A stretch of 64,000 nucleotides of DNA from Armatimonadota bacterium (GCA_020846535.1 JADLDR010000033.1:1-64000); one strand, 5' to 3'. Shown: positions 1-9,898, numbered from the stretch's first letter. Notes: generated by a model from the sequence alone, not told the origin. Program-made: numbers and translations.

Positions 1-297
1 GAGTAGGCTGGCGATTGCGGATGCAGAGAACCGGGGCAGGTGCGAGCCGGGGCCGGAGAGCGGGCTGAAGATCACCCCTGAGCTGGGTTCCCGAAAGAGG
101 TGATTGAGTAAGGAACTCCGGGCGCTCGGATGCGAGCGAACAGGCTCCCGTTACAGAGCCGCGGCATTAAGCCGGAAGGCTCTGTGCCGGCAGAGGCGGC
201 GGCCTGCCGGGCCGGCCGCGAAGCAGGGTGGCACCACGAGAATCAACCCCCTCGTCCCTGGTGGACGAGGGGGTTTTTGCTGCCAGGAGGAGCGGTC
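1..297 (+). promoter_or_regulatory. T-box riboswitch leader, Ile specifier (AUC)
   Basis: The leader of a tRNA-sensing T-box. The T-box sequence AGGGTGGCACCACGAG lies at 225-240, inside the antiterminator, and is followed by an intrinsic terminator. Stem I features are visible at about 20-85: GCAGAGAACCGG, GGTGCGAGCCGG, then GAAG-ATC-ACCCCTGAGCTG. By position the ATC at 71-73 is the specifier codon, so the leader should sense uncharged tRNA-Ile. ileS is encoded downstream at 1525, but an RmlD-like gene and a repeat lie between. The promoter is outside the window. Folding of Stem I was done by eye. Confidence 0.87.
247..278 (+). terminator. T-box intrinsic terminator
   Basis: An 11-bp GC-rich stem (CCCCCTCGTCC / GGACGAGGGGG, 247-257 and 263-273) with a 5-nt loop and five T residues. 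It is the mutually exclusive terminator of the T-box switch and sits immediately before the SD and start of the next gene. Confidence 0.9.
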
Positions 298-1167
298 ATG
301 CGCGTTCTGGTCATCGGAGCAGGCGGGATGCTGGGGAAGGATACGATGCAGGCTCTTTCGGGCCGTCACACCCCTCTGTCCGCCGTTTATACCGGAGGGG
401 AAGGCTATCAGTGCGATATCACGGACACCCGGGCCGTTCAGACGATGATTCGAGAACTCGGCCCGGATGCCGTTGTCCTGTCCGCCGCCTATACCGATGT
501 GGACGGCTGCGAATCCGACCCGGAGAAAGCCTACCGGGTCAATGCTCTGGGGCCGTGGAACGTGGCCTCCGCATGCGCCGCAGAGGATATCCCGCTTGCC
601 TATATCAGCAGCGATTTCGTCTTCGACGGCGAAAAAGGAGAACCCTATACCGAGTGGGATGCCCCGAACCCGCTCGGCCACTACGGGCGCTCCAAGTGGA
701 TGGGAGAACGGCACATCGCGGCCCTGTGCCACCGCTATTTCATCATCCGGACCGCCTGGCTTTTCGGGACGGGCGGCAAGTGCTTTCCGCGAACGATCTT
801 GCGGGCCGCCCGCACAAGGCCGGAACTCAAGGTCGTCTGCGACCAGACCGGTTCCCCCACCTACACGCCTGACCTGGCGAAAGTGATCGTCCATTTGCTG
901 GAAACGCCGCTCTACGGCATCTATCATGCCGCCAACGCCGGGCAATGTTCCTGGCATGAGTTCGCCTGTAAAACGCTGGAGATGGCCGGCCTGCAAGCGG
1001 TTCCGGTCAGGCCCATCCCGTCATCGGAGTGGCCGACTCCCACGCGCCGCCCCGCCTGTTCCGTTCTGCGTTCATTCCACCTGGAGTTGACCGGCCATCC
1101 CCCCTTCCGGCCCTGGGAAGCGGCCCTGGCGGATTTTGTGAGAGCGGTTTTGAAGGAAGAAGGATAG
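298..1167 (+). CDS. rfbD: dTDP-4-dehydrorhamnose reductase-like (RmlD/RfbD)
   Basis: 289-aa NAD(P)-dependent reductase of the RmlD family, expected to reduce dTDP-4-keto-rhamnose to dTDP-rhamnose in the cytoplasm. N-terminal Rossmann motif GAGGMLG (about residues 7-13), the AAYTDVDGCE segment typical of RmlD, the catalytic YGRSK (YxxxK) and a QTGSPTYT segment are all visible. The ATG at 298 is chosen because AGGAGGA lies just upstream; the open frame extends 5' into the T-box and that part is not coding. It is the first gene after the Ile T-box although it is not an aminoacylation or Ile-biosynthesis gene. No other rhamnose genes (rmlA/B/C) are nearby, so the exact substrate is inferred from family only. 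Confidence 0.85.
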   Translation: MRVLVIGAGGMLGKDTMQALSGRHTPLSAVYTGGEGYQCDITDTRAVQTMIRELGPDAVVLSAAYTDVDGCESDPEKAYRVNALGPWNVASACAAEDIPLAYISSDFVFDGEKGEPYTEWDAPNPLGHYGRSKWMGERHIAALCHRYFIIRTAWLFGTGGKCFPRTILRAARTRPELKVVCDQTGSPTYTPDLAKVIVHLLETPLYGIYHAANAGQCSWHEFACKTLEMAGLQAVPVRPIPSSEWPTPTRRPACSVLRSFHLELTGHPPFRPWEAALADFVRAVLKEEG

Positions 1168-1174
1168 TATCGAA

Positions 1175-1474
1175 GGGGCGCACCTGAGTACGCGCCCCAT
1201 CGCGATCCAGATCAGGGTGACTGTCCCGCCGGGGCGGGGTTGGGGACTTGGGGAGACCGTTACCTAACCCCCCCGCCCCCTTCCCGAAACGGGCAGGGGG
1301 AGGAGATGGGGGGGGCAAGCACTGCACCCTCTCTCCCCCTCTCCCCGGAGGCGCTCCGGCGCCTCCCTTGGGTTTCGGGGCGAGGGGCCAGGGGAGAGCG
1401 GTCACCCCTCCCCCAGGAGCGGAGGATCTTTCTCCTTATCTGGATAGCGATGGGGCACACCTGAGTACGCGCCC
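1175..1474. repeat. Family A repeat, copy A1
   Basis: About 300 bp filling the rfbD-ileS gap. A GC-rich core carries imperfect terminal inverted repeats (CCATCGCGATCCAGATCAGG at the left; complement of CTTATCTGGATAGCGATGG at the right). The core is bracketed by two near-identical copies (1175-1198, 1452-1474) of a tag with CACCTGAGTACGCGCCC in common, in direct orientation. The core contains stacked C-rich/G-rich hairpins. Other copies lie at 7379, 34829 and 42592 with different tags. The open frames inside are not credible genes. Confidence 0.85.
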
Positions 1475-1524
1475 TACAAATGCACCATTCCTGCCCCACA
1501 TTATCATTCCTATGAGGAAAAAAT

Positions 1525-4266
1525 ATGGATTATCGCGAAACGCTCAATTTGCCGAAAACCGATTTTCCGATGAAGGCGGACCTGGCCCGCCGGGAGCCGG
1601 AGTTTCAGAAGTTCTGGGAGGAGAACAGGATTTATGAGAAGAGCCTGGAGGCGAACCCGAAGGGGACATTCATCCTCCATGACGGCCCGCCCTATTCCAA
1701 TGGCAATATCCATATGGGCCATGCGCTCAACAAGATTTTGAAAGATATTATCGTCAAATACAAGTCGCTGCAAGGGTATGCCGCCCCTTACGTGCCCGGG
1801 TGGGACAACCACGGGATGCCCATCGAGAACGAGGTGGCGAAGGAGTTCCGCAAGGCGCACAAGACCCCGACCCGCCTGGAGATGCGGAAACGCTGCCGGG
1901 AATACGCCGCCCGCTTCGTGGATATCCAGAGAGAGCAGTTCAAGCGGCTGGGGGTGCTAGGAGACTGGGATAACCCTTATCTCACGATGTCCACCGGCTT
2001 CGAATCCAAGATCATCGAGGTTTTCGGCGAGCTGGCGCAGCAGGGGTTCATCTATCGCGGCCTCAAGACGGTCAACTGGTGCATCTATGACGAGACAGCT
2101 CTGGCCGAGGCGGAGATCGAATACAACCTGAAGGTGTCCCATTCTATCTATGTGCGCTTCCCGCTCAAGTGGGACCCGAAGGGCCTGTTCGATAAGTCTC
2201 TGAACGCCTATACGGTCATCTGGACGACCACGCCCTGGACGATTCCCGCCAACCTTGCGGTGGCGGTGTCCTCCGGCTTCGATTATGTGATGGTCCGCTC
2301 GGGAAACGATGTCTACCTGTTGGCAAAGGCACTCCTGGAAAGCACCATGAAGGCCGCCGGGATTGAAGATTACCGGGTGGTGAAAGAACTGAAAGGAAGC
2401 GACCTGGAGGGGACGGTCTTCAAGCACCCGCTCTTCGACCGGGATTCGGCGCTGATCTTCAGCGGAGACGTGCGCCCGGACGAGGGAACCGGCGTCGTCC
2501 ATACCGCACCGGGACACGGCGAGGAGGACTTCCGCCTGGGACAGCACTACGGGCTGCCGATCCTCTGCCCGGTGGACGCATCGGGCCGCTTTACCGAGGA
2601 GGCCGGGCCGTTCGCCGGGCTGGTGACTCTCAAAGGCGGCGATGAGGCGGTGCTAGAGGCCCTCCGGACATCGGGCCACCTGATGGCCGAAGGCAATGTC
2701 GAGCATAGCTATCCGCACTGCTGGCGCTGTCACAACCCGACCATCTTCCGGGCCACCGTGCAGTGGTTCATGAATATCGACCACAACGGCCATCGGAACC
2801 GCTGCCTGGAGGAAATCCGGAAAGTCAAATGGTTCCCGCCGGAGAGTATCAACCGCATCTCCAGCATGGTCGGCAACCGTCCGGACTGGTGTCTGTCGCG
2901 CCAGCGGTCGTGGGGAGTCGGCATCCCGATCTTCTTCTGCAAATCGTGCGATACCGAGATCATGAGCAAGGAAAGCTGCGATGCGGTGGCCGCCCGCGTC
3001 AGCGAGGAAGGCTCGGATGCCTGGTACGAGCGCCCGGCGGAGGAACTGCTGCCGGAGGGCTTCGCCTGCCCGGAGTGCGGCGGAACGGAATTCACCAAAG
3101 AAACCGATATCCTGGATGTCTGGTTCGACTCCGGCTCCACCTGCCGGGCCGTCCTGGAGACCCGGCCCCACCTGTCCTATCCGGCGGATGTCTACCTGGA
3201 AGGCTCCGACCAGCACCGGGGATGGTTCAACTCGTCCCTGATGGTGGGAACCGGAACGAAAGGGCAGGCTCCTTACCGGCAGGTCATCACCAACGGGTGG
3301 ATGCTAGACGCCCAGGGCCGCACCATGCACAAATCGTGGGGCAACGTCATCTCGCCCCTGGAACTGATCCAGAAGAACGGGGCCGATGTGCTGAGGCTGT
3401 GGGTCTCCTCCACCAATTATTTCGAGGACGTGCGCCTGGGTGACGAAATCATCAAGCGCGTCACCGACGCCTACCGCCGCCTGCGGAACACCTTCCGCTT
3501 CCTGCTGAGCAACCTCTACGATTTCAATCCGTCGCAGGACCGGGTGGCCGCGGAGGATCTGATGGAACTGGATCGGTGGGCCATGCTCCGCTTGCAGCAG
3601 GTGATCGAGCAGGCTGCCGCCGCCTACGAAGGCTACGAGTTCCACCGCGTCTATCATACGGTGCATAACTTCTGCGCGGTAGACCTCAGCGCATTCTATC
3701 TGAATGTCCTGAAAGACCGCCTCTACGCCTCCGCGCCCGCCTCCCGGGAGCGTCGTTCGGCCCAGACCGTCCTTTTCGACCTTTGCAGTGCCTTGGCGCG
3801 CCTGCTGGCTCCGGTCATCAGCCATACGGCGGAGGAGGTCTGGCGCTACCTGCCCGGCGAAAGGACCGAGAGCGTTTTCCTCGCTGATTTCCCGCAGCCG
3901 GACGCTCGCTTTCAGGACGAAGCCCTGGCCGCCCTCTGGGAGCGCATCCGCGAGGCGCGCGATGAAGCCTACCGCGTCCTGGAGGAAGCCCGGCAGAGCG
4001 GCCAGATCGCCCAATCTCTGGAAGCCGCCGTCACCCTGGCCTGCCCGCCCGACCTTTATGAACTTCTAGAACCTTACGCCTCCCAGTTGAGCGAAGTCCT
4101 GATCGTCTCTGGAGCGAATCTTGTCCCGGCCCCGACCCTGGAAGTGACGGTCACCCCTGCTCCCGGCACCAAATGCGAACGCTGCTGGCTCGTCCTTCCC
4201 ACCGTCGGCCAATCCCGAGAGCATCCGGGATTATGCCAGCGGTGCGCGGATGTGGTGGGAAGGTAA
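1525..4266 (+). CDS. ileS: Isoleucyl-tRNA synthetase
   Basis: 913-aa class I synthetase that charges tRNA-Ile and edits Val in the cytoplasm. The HIGH-type motif appears as SNGNIHMGH near residue 60. The KMSKS-type motif appears as the variant MHKSWG near residue 600. A C-terminal zinc finger has CERC and CQRC pairs. Length fits the bacterial family. SD GAGGAAAAAAT precedes the ATG. An Ile-type T-box is 1.25 kb upstream, separated by rfbD and repeat A1. Whether readthrough from the T-box still controls ileS cannot be told from sequence alone; no clear separate promoter was seen in the 50 bp before the start. Confidence 0.97.
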   Translation: MDYRETLNLPKTDFPMKADLARREPEFQKFWEENRIYEKSLEANPKGTFILHDGPPYSNGNIHMGHALNKILKDIIVKYKSLQGYAAPYVPGWDNHGMPIENEVAKEFRKAHKTPTRLEMRKRCREYAARFVDIQREQFKRLGVLGDWDNPYLTMSTGFESKIIEVFGELAQQGFIYRGLKTVNWCIYDETALAEAEIEYNLKVSHSIYVRFPLKWDPKGLFDKSLNAYTVIWTTTPWTIPANLAVAVSSGFDYVMVRSGNDVYLLAKALLESTMKAAGIEDYRVVKELKGSDLEGTVFKHPLFDRDSALIFSGDVRPDEGTGVVHTAPGHGEEDFRLGQHYGLPILCPVDASGRFTEEAGPFAGLVTLKGGDEAVLEALRTSGHLMAEGNVEHSYPHCWRCHNPTIFRATVQWFMNIDHNGHRNRCLEEIRKVKWFPPESINRISSMVGNRPDWCLSRQRSWGVGIPIFFCKSCDTEIMSKESCDAVAARVSEEGSDAWYERPAEELLPEGFACPECGGTEFTKETDILDVWFDSGSTCRAVLETRPHLSYPADVYLEGSDQHRGWFNSSLMVGTGTKGQAPYRQVITNGWMLDAQGRTMHKSWGNVISPLELIQKNGADVLRLWVSSTNYFEDVRLGDEIIKRVTDAYRRLRNTFRFLLSNLYDFNPSQDRVAAEDLMELDRWAMLRLQQVIEQAAAAYEGYEFHRVYHTVHNFCAVDLSAFYLNVLKDRLYASAPASRERRSAQTVLFDLCSALARLLAPVISHTAEEVWRYLPGERTESVFLADFPQPDARFQDEALAALWERIREARDEAYRVLEEARQSGQIAQSLEAAVTLACPPDLYELLEPYASQLSEVLIVSGANLVPAPTLEVTVTPAPGTKCERCWLVLPTVGQSREHPGLCQRCADVVGR

Positions 4267-4351
4267 GGAGGATTGGGTTGGCTACAGATCCCCCCCAACG
4301 AGGGCCAGCCATACCGTTTATTTGAGAGATTAATCAAAGTACCACACCATG

Positions 4352-4396
4352 CGCTCCCCCCGCCGAAGCCCGGCGGGGGGCCGGGGGGCGGTTGCC
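4352..4396 (+). repeat. Family C hairpin cassette, partial copy
   Basis: CCCCCCGCCGAAGCCCGGCG-type hairpin followed by GGCGGTTGCC. The cassette ends 13 bp before the methyltransferase ATG. The same 3' half appears before pup, pafA and gspG. Confidence 0.75.
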
Positions 4397-4408
4397 AGAG
4401 AAATTACA

Positions 4409-5152
4409 ATGACCAATCAATTCACCCGGGTTGCCCGGATATACGATGCGCTTATGGCCTCGGTTCCATATGAGGCATGGGTCGATTACGTGCTGCGCCT
4501 GATGAAGCAGTTCGAGGGGCAGGGAGGCAGGGCGCTGGATGTGGCCTGCGGAACGGGGAATGTTTCCTTCGCGCTCCATCGGCGCGGGTATCAGGTCGCG
4601 GGGGCGGATGCTTCGGAAGATATGTTGGCCTATGCGCGGGCGAAGGCGGAGGAAAAAAGCATCGATATTCCCTTTTACCATCAGGACATGCGGGCGCTGG
4701 CGCTGGAGGATTCTTTCGATCTGGCGGTCTGCCTCTTCGACAGCCTGAACTACCTGCTGACGGCGGAGGACGTGCAGGCGGTCTGCGCGGGCGTGGCAAA
4801 GCATCTGAACCCGGGCGGGTTGTTCATCTTCGATGTGAATACCCGGTACGCACTGGAGAAAGGCTTTTTCGATCAGAGCAACTTGGACAGCCGGCACGGG
4901 CCGCTTTACGTCTGGAAAAGCACTTTCGACGCCGAGACCCGCATCTGCCAGGTGGCGATGAATTTCATGCCCGACAGCCAGGATCTCGCCAGCCAGTTCC
5001 AGGAAATTCACTGCCAGAAGGCTCATACGGTACTCGAACTGACCGCCGCCCTCCAGAAAGCGGGCCTGAGCGTCCTGGCCGTCTATGATGCCTTCACCAC
5101 CTCCAAGCCCCGCGCCCGCAGCGACCGCCTTCACTTTGTGGCGAGGAAATAA
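4409..5152 (+). CDS. Class I SAM-dependent methyltransferase
   Basis: 247-aa protein with the SAM-binding motif LDVACGTGN near residue 40, an acidic post-I loop (GADASEDML) and a DLAVCLFDSLNYL segment. It belongs to the small UbiE/Methyltransf_25-type family of cytoplasmic methyltransferases; the substrate cannot be inferred. The start at 4409 (MTNQFTRVA) is preferred over the upstream ATG at 4349, because the region before it is a family C repeat and the protein homology begins with FTRVARIYDAL. The SD is weak (AGAGAAA). Confidence 0.82.
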   Translation: MTNQFTRVARIYDALMASVPYEAWVDYVLRLMKQFEGQGGRALDVACGTGNVSFALHRRGYQVAGADASEDMLAYARAKAEEKSIDIPFYHQDMRALALEDSFDLAVCLFDSLNYLLTAEDVQAVCAGVAKHLNPGGLFIFDVNTRYALEKGFFDQSNLDSRHGPLYVWKSTFDAETRICQVAMNFMPDSQDLASQFQEIHCQKAHTVLELTAALQKAGLSVLAVYDAFTTSKPRARSDRLHFVARK

Positions 5153-5183
5153 ACGCGGTAGAGCGTAGGGCGAAAATCCATTG

Positions 5184-7304
5184 ATGAAAAAGTGGCTCTT
5201 TATCCTTCTTCTCGTTGTTCTTACGGGCTGTGGCTCCCGTCCGGTCAACTGGCCCTCAGCGCAGGCGCGGTTTGACGGCTGGGCGCTTGCCACGGACAGC
5301 CCGAAGGGGCATCTGGGGAGCTACCTGGCGAACGGCTTCCTGGGGCTGAGGCTGGGGCCGCTAGGGATCGGGCAGGGGCCTGACGCCGCCCGCTTTCTCT
5401 GCCTGGCCGGGGTCTATGAGCAGGAGAAAATCGCCCGTATCCCCGACTGGAACCGGGTGGATATCTACAACGGCAAGCGGTGGTTCTCGGAAAATGAGAC
5501 GCAGCCCGTTCAGCCCGGGCTCCGGGAAGATGATCGCCCTGTCAGACCCGACCTCCGCGCCTTCTCCCAGACGCTCGATTTGAAGCGAGGGATGCTGACA
5601 ACCTGCTTTACCTGGGAGGCCGACCGGCGGCCTGTGCAGGTGACCTCCGAGATGTTCCTCTCCTGCGCCCGGCCCGGCATCGCCGTAACGCGCTTTACCC
5701 TGGAAACCCCTTCCGACCTGACGCTTCAGGTAAGGTTCTCCCTGGATGCAGGGCAGGCTGCCGGAGAAGTGATACGAGCCGGGCTGAATGCCCGGCAGAT
5801 GCCCGCGATGGTCAGCCGTATCGGGGAAGGGGACGATGCTTCCTTTATAGCCCTGACGCTGGGCGCGCAGTTCGCCCTGGGCGATATCCGGGCGATGTCT
5901 CCGGACGGGGTGGGGGATATGAAAAGGGAAGCCTGGAGCGCCTTTACCCTGAACTGCCGCAAAGGCCATCCGGTGTCGCTGGTGAGAATCGCCAGCATTG
6001 CCGCCGGACAAGAAAACCCGTCCGGAAGAGCCGACCGGGAGATGGATCAGGCCCTTCGCAAAGGCTGGGACCCTCTGAAAGCGGAACACGCCGCCGCCTG
6101 GGGCCGCCTGTGGGAATCCGATATCGAAATCGAAGGCGACGCGGAGGCACAGCAGGCAGTGAGAACGGCTCTGTTCTACCTCTATTCCTCCGCCCGGCCC
6201 GGCTCCCGGCGGAGCCTGCCTCCGATGGGCCTGTCCTCCGACATCTACGCCGGCCATATCTTCTGGGACGCCGAAATCTGGATGTATCCGGTTCTGCTGC
6301 TCCTCCAGCCCGAGATGGCTCTGGACATGTTGCGCTATCGCCTGGACCGCCTGCCCGAAGCCCGTATGCTGGCGAAAAGCCGCGGGTTCCCCGGCGCGGA
6401 CTTCCCCTGGGAGAGCGCGGCATCAGGCAGGGAGACGGCTCCCGCCGAATTCAGCCGGGAGCGCCACGTCACCGCCGGGGTCGCCTGGTCGCTCTGGCGC
6501 TATTTTGAGGCCACCGGCGATAAGAGATGGCTGGCCCGTGAAGCCTGGCCCGCCCTCCGCGATACCGCCGATTTCTGGGCCGCCCGCGCCGAATGGAATC
6601 CGGCCCGCAAACGGTATGAAATCAAAGGTGTCATGACCCCGGACGAAACCGCGGGAACGGTCGACAACAGCGCATGGACGAACGCGATGGCCCAGGCCAA
6701 CCTGCAATGCGCGGCCCGGGCCGCCCGCCTCCTGAACCGCCCCGTCCCATCCCGCTGGCAGGAGGTGGCCGCGAAGCTGTGGATCCCCTTCGACAAGGCC
6801 GCAGGCCACTACCTCGAACACGACCGCTACAGCGGGCAGACCACCAAACAGGCAGACACGGAACTGCTGATCTTTCCCAGGAGGCTACCCATGCCGCGCA
6901 AAGTGCAGGAGGTCACTTTCGATTTCTATGCCGGGAAGGCCAGCAAATACGGCCCGGCCATGACCTCCTCCATTCATACCGTGATCGCCGCCATGCTCGG
7001 CAGGCGGGAGGAAGCCGCCCGCTACTTCGAAGAAAGCTACCGCCCCTTCCTCCGCCCGGCCTTCGATCTCTTCAGCGAGAAGCGCACCACTGATTCGATT
7101 TATTTCCTGACCGGGGCCTCCGGGATGCTCCAGAGCGTCCTCTACGGCTTCGGAGGCCTTTCGGGAGAAGGAGATAGCCTGACAGCCAAGCCACTGCTGC
7201 CTCCCGCCTGGAAGCGGCTGACCATCCGGGGCCTGCACTGGCGGGGCAAACGGTATCAACTGGCAGCGGCAGCGGGCGGAAAAGCGGAATTGAGAAAGTA
7301 TTGA
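5184..7304 (+). CDS. GH65-family lipoprotein (glycosidase/phosphorylase-like)
   Basis: 706-aa exported protein. The N-terminus is a lipoprotein signal (MKKWLFILLLVVLTGC) with lipobox LTGC. The body matches glycoside hydrolase family 65: an N-terminal beta-sandwich, then an (alpha/alpha)6 barrel containing SSDIYAGHIFWDAEIWM and VMTPDETAGTVDNSAWTNA. The Glu of PDE occupies the general-acid position of GH65 kojibiose/maltose phosphorylases and of the related glucosylgalactosylhydroxylysine glucosidases. A cell-surface lipoprotein argues more for a hydrolase than for a cytoplasmic phosphorylase; that is inference. The ATG at 5184 is preferred to the TTG just before it. No sugar transporter is adjacent. 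Confidence 0.85.
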   Translation: MKKWLFILLLVVLTGCGSRPVNWPSAQARFDGWALATDSPKGHLGSYLANGFLGLRLGPLGIGQGPDAARFLCLAGVYEQEKIARIPDWNRVDIYNGKRWFSENETQPVQPGLREDDRPVRPDLRAFSQTLDLKRGMLTTCFTWEADRRPVQVTSEMFLSCARPGIAVTRFTLETPSDLTLQVRFSLDAGQAAGEVIRAGLNARQMPAMVSRIGEGDDASFIALTLGAQFALGDIRAMSPDGVGDMKREAWSAFTLNCRKGHPVSLVRIASIAAGQENPSGRADREMDQALRKGWDPLKAEHAAAWGRLWESDIEIEGDAEAQQAVRTALFYLYSSARPGSRRSLPPMGLSSDIYAGHIFWDAEIWMYPVLLLLQPEMALDMLRYRLDRLPEARMLAKSRGFPGADFPWESAASGRETAPAEFSRERHVTAGVAWSLWRYFEATGDKRWLAREAWPALRDTADFWAARAEWNPARKRYEIKGVMTPDETAGTVDNSAWTNAMAQANLQCAARAARLLNRPVPSRWQEVAAKLWIPFDKAAGHYLEHDRYSGQTTKQADTELLIFPRRLPMPRKVQEVTFDFYAGKASKYGPAMTSSIHTVIAAMLGRREEAARYFEESYRPFLRPAFDLFSEKRTTDSIYFLTGASGMLQSVLYGFGGLSGEGDSLTAKPLLPPAWKRLTIRGLHWRGKRYQLAAAAGGKAELRKY

Positions 7305-7333
7305 TCGTTTGTTCGCTTCGACGCTAAACTAAA

Positions 7334-7738
7334 TTAACCCAAGTTGCTACCCACCCGAATTGCGACCGATGAGGGGTAGGGGCGCGATGCATCGCGCCCC
7401 ATAGCGTCCAGATCAGGGTGACTGTCCCGCCGGGGCGGGGTGCGGGCCTTTGATAGATGGTTACCTAACCCCCCTGCCCCCTTCCCGAAACGGGCAGGGG
7501 GAGGGGATGGGGTGGTCAATGACCGCACACTCTGTCCCCCTCTCCCCGGAGGCGCTCCGGCGCATCCCCTGGGTTGCGGGGGGAGGGGAGAGAGGCAACC
7601 CAGGCCAGGGGAGAGAGGTCACCCCTCCCCCAGGAGCGGAGGATGTTTTCCCTTCTCTGGATCGCTATGGGGCGCGATGCATCGCGCCCCTACCGTGGAA
7701 AATGGGACTGGCCCCGGGCGAGGTGGCAACTTGGATTG
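7334..7738. repeat. Family B repeat (B1) containing nested family A copy
   Basis: Outer element with terminal inverted repeats AACCCAAGTTGCTACC (left, 7336) and the imperfect complement GGTGGCAACTTGGATT (right, to 7736). In the other copy (B2, 20667-20813) the element is only ~147 bp. Here its centre is replaced or interrupted by the complete family A copy A2. Confidence 0.8.
7379..7690. repeat. Family A repeat, copy A2 (nested)
   Basis: About 312 bp. The core has the same inverted ends (TCCAGATCAGG ... CTCTGGAT) as A1. It is bracketed by two identical 22-bp perfect palindromes (GCGCGATGCATCGCGC centre) at 7379-7400 and 7669-7690. It lies inside family B element B1, so it entered later or uses the B centre as its target. 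Confidence 0.85.
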
Positions 7739-7828
7739 AATTATACTTTATAAGGGATATTAATGTATTGATAATCGCCTATCCAATGCGCCCACGGTAG
7801 CTTCTTCTCAACGGAGTTGAACAATTTT

Positions 7829-7957
7829 CTATCGCCTGTATACAGCTAATGATTCTATCATTTCACTGAGAGTTATCCGACCCCTACGCGCTGCCACTCG
7901 GAATTCATTCGCTATTTCATAGTCGAATAGAGAAGGGACGATTAACCGGATCGAACC
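7829..7957 (-). pseudogene. PIN-domain (VapC-type toxin) fragment
   Basis: The last 42 codons of an open frame read IVPSLFDYEIANEFRVAARRG followed by RITLSEMIESL. This is the helix region after the first strand of VapC-type PIN ribonucleases (the 'PSLFDYEVANALRxAxRRG' pattern). The rest of the PIN domain, including the catalytic acidic residues of the C-terminal half, is missing and no antitoxin gene is adjacent. It abuts the truncated 3' end of the secreted gene upstream, so it is debris of a toxin-antitoxin locus. Confidence 0.6.
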
Positions 7958-8924
7958 ATGCTGCCGACCCGGATGCCGAAGATCGATTCCGATGGGGATA
8001 CATTGAGGTCTTCGGGAGGCAGGGGTGGGGCGGCTCCGAATCCTGTATGCGCCCGCTAGGCCGGGCGACCGGCCACTCTCAGGACACCCTCCATATCGTA
8101 ATAGCCACGGCCTGTAAAGGCGATGGTTTGCGGTGGATCGGATCCGTCCGGCGATCCCCGGAAGAGAAGGCGGGCCTCGCGGACACTCCGCCCGGTGCAA
8201 TCCCGCACGCGCACCTCGGCCACGGCGCGGATGCCGGAGGGCAGGCCGGTGGCGCTTACGCGACAGCGCATCGGATCGCCGGGATCGGCCAGATAGCGGT
8301 CGCTATCCAGGATCAACTGTGGCCCGGAATAGGGAACCTGGGGCTTGTAGAGGCTCAGATCGTCCAGGGCGAACCGGCGATCCACGCCTGGCGCGGCGGC
8401 GAAATCGAAATGGATGCCGGTCATGTACTCCCGATTGAAGGTATGGTCGGGGTCTTCCGCTCCCTCCCAACTCCAGGCCATGCCCGAGAACGGCACCGCC
8501 ACCTGCTGCCATTGTCCGGCCATCCGGGGCCGGGGAGACACGGGGCAGCGGTAGCTGAGCCGTTTTTTTTCGGAAACGATGAGATGAAAGGGATGCGGCG
8601 AACCGTCGTCCAGGGAGCGATACCAGAAAGAAACCCCGGCGAAGGCGCTCCAATCCTGCGGCTTGGGAAACGGCCAGGAGAGCCGACCGACACTGTTGCC
8701 CGGTGTGGATGCGGAAACGCGGGCGGTAAGCCGCCTGCGCCCCGCTTGCGCCCCGCCGCCTGTCACCGCAGCCTCCAGGGTGGCGCTTCCCCGGATCGAC
8801 ACGGTATAGGCCGTTCCTTGCTCACGCGATCCGAGGGCAGAGGCGGCAGGATCGGCCCCGCTTCCGCATCCATTCCTGACGGCACGGCCAGGGCCAGCAC
8901 GATGATTGCGAATCGAATAGACAC
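7958..8924 (-). pseudogene. Frameshifted secreted carbohydrate-binding protein remnant
   Basis: Two frames are needed to read this gene. A GTG at 8924, with AAGGAG upstream, opens a signal peptide (MSIRFAIIVLALAVPSG). The mature part continues in another frame after about 8820-8850 (GTAYTVSIRGSATLEAAV). The body looks like a galactose-binding/CBM-type jelly roll (FWYRSLDDG, WQQVAVPFSGM, FALDDLSLY), then an Ig-like segment. A stop at 8056-8058 and a shift to SESIFGIRVGS end it where glycoside hydrolases of this type would begin their catalytic domain. I read it as a truncated glycoside hydrolase; the catalytic domain is absent. Confidence 0.6.
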
Positions 8925-9164
8925 GGCGCTCTCCTTGAAGGCTGATCCGCAGTGGAATTTTCCACTGTGTGCGATTATAACAACGGAGAGGGAGCGGTGT
9001 CAAGCCGAAGCCAGCCGATTGAAAGAGCGGGCTGATTTTCGCATCGCGTATCCCTGTTATTTTTCATTGAGAGAAAGGCAGAATTTCGAGAATCACCGCA
9101 TCTTTATTGATATACGGTTCGTTCAAAGAAATAGATTGGGATTCCATGATGAAGAGGAAAAACT

Positions 9165-9845
9165 ATGAACGAGCGGAATGAGCGTGAAGAGTTTCACCAA
9201 GCCCTCAAGGAACTGGAGCGTCAGCGAGCAGAGGCCCAAAAACGCCTGTCCGAGCAGGAAGCTGCGCGGCTCAGGCGCAAAGGTTTCCGGAAACAATTGT
9301 GGCGTTTGGGAGCGGCGGGAATTATCTTGTTGATGCTTCTCATTCCGCAAAGTCCTGTAAATATTGGCGCAAATTACTTGTTGTCGACCTGGCGACATTC
9401 CGAACTTCGAAAAGGATCGGAGTATCGTCTCCATTATCGCTCGAATGTTGCCCGGCTCAAAGAGATTCGCGACAGGCTTTCCAAAGATTCGGCGAGTTTA
9501 CAAAAATTATGGAAGAATCCTGGCAGCCATTCCGGTCAAGTATGGGCCGCGGCTTTGTTTTCTTCTCTCAGCGATGGGCAGATCGAGGAAATGTGGCGAA
9601 ATAAACGCGCTGCACGAAAGGGCTTACCTGGCCGCAGCCTCCGGCCCGAGCAGTTCCGGCTTCTGGCGCAAATCGTTTCCTCATACAATTCCGAGGAAAC
9701 GAACCGGAAAATTGATCTGGGCGACGCAACTATTCTCTTCGATCCTAACGCATCCTTTACATGGTTTTATACCGATAAGCTAACCGGGGAGGTGATTTCA
9801 GGGGGATGCGGTTATCGTCCTGAAGGATGGATGTCCGGCTCCTGA
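9165..9845 (+). CDS. Coiled-coil membrane protein of unknown function
   Basis: 226 aa. Residues about 1-45 are charged and predicted coiled coil (EEFHQALKELERQRAEAQKR). One hydrophobic span follows (LGAAGIILLMLLIPQ, about 48-62), then a ~160-residue extracytoplasmic or cytoplasmic tail ending in a Gly/Cys-containing segment (SGGCGYRPEGWMSG). SD GAGGAAAAACT precedes the ATG. It is the first gene of the AT-richer island and lies 53 bp before the Tat-targeted Cys-rich gene, in the same direction. I do not recognise a family. A role as partner or anchor of the Cys-rich product is only suggested by position. Confidence 0.65.
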   Translation: MNERNEREEFHQALKELERQRAEAQKRLSEQEAARLRRKGFRKQLWRLGAAGIILLMLLIPQSPVNIGANYLLSTWRHSELRKGSEYRLHYRSNVARLKEIRDRLSKDSASLQKLWKNPGSHSGQVWAAALFSSLSDGQIEEMWRNKRAARKGLPGRSLRPEQFRLLAQIVSSYNSEETNRKIDLGDATILFDPNASFTWFYTDKLTGEVISGGCGYRPEGWMSGS

Positions 9846-9898
9846 GAAGGGGTAGGCGTTCAGCGAACACATCGATATAAGCAATGGGGGAAAATCAC

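Noticed and set aside
130-297. 5' extension of the rfbD frame
   Set aside because: It overlaps the T-box and its terminator; the SD and conserved start are at 298.
1240-1637. Short open frames in repeat A1
   Set aside because: They fall in GC-rich hairpins also present, with different frames, in A2-A4.
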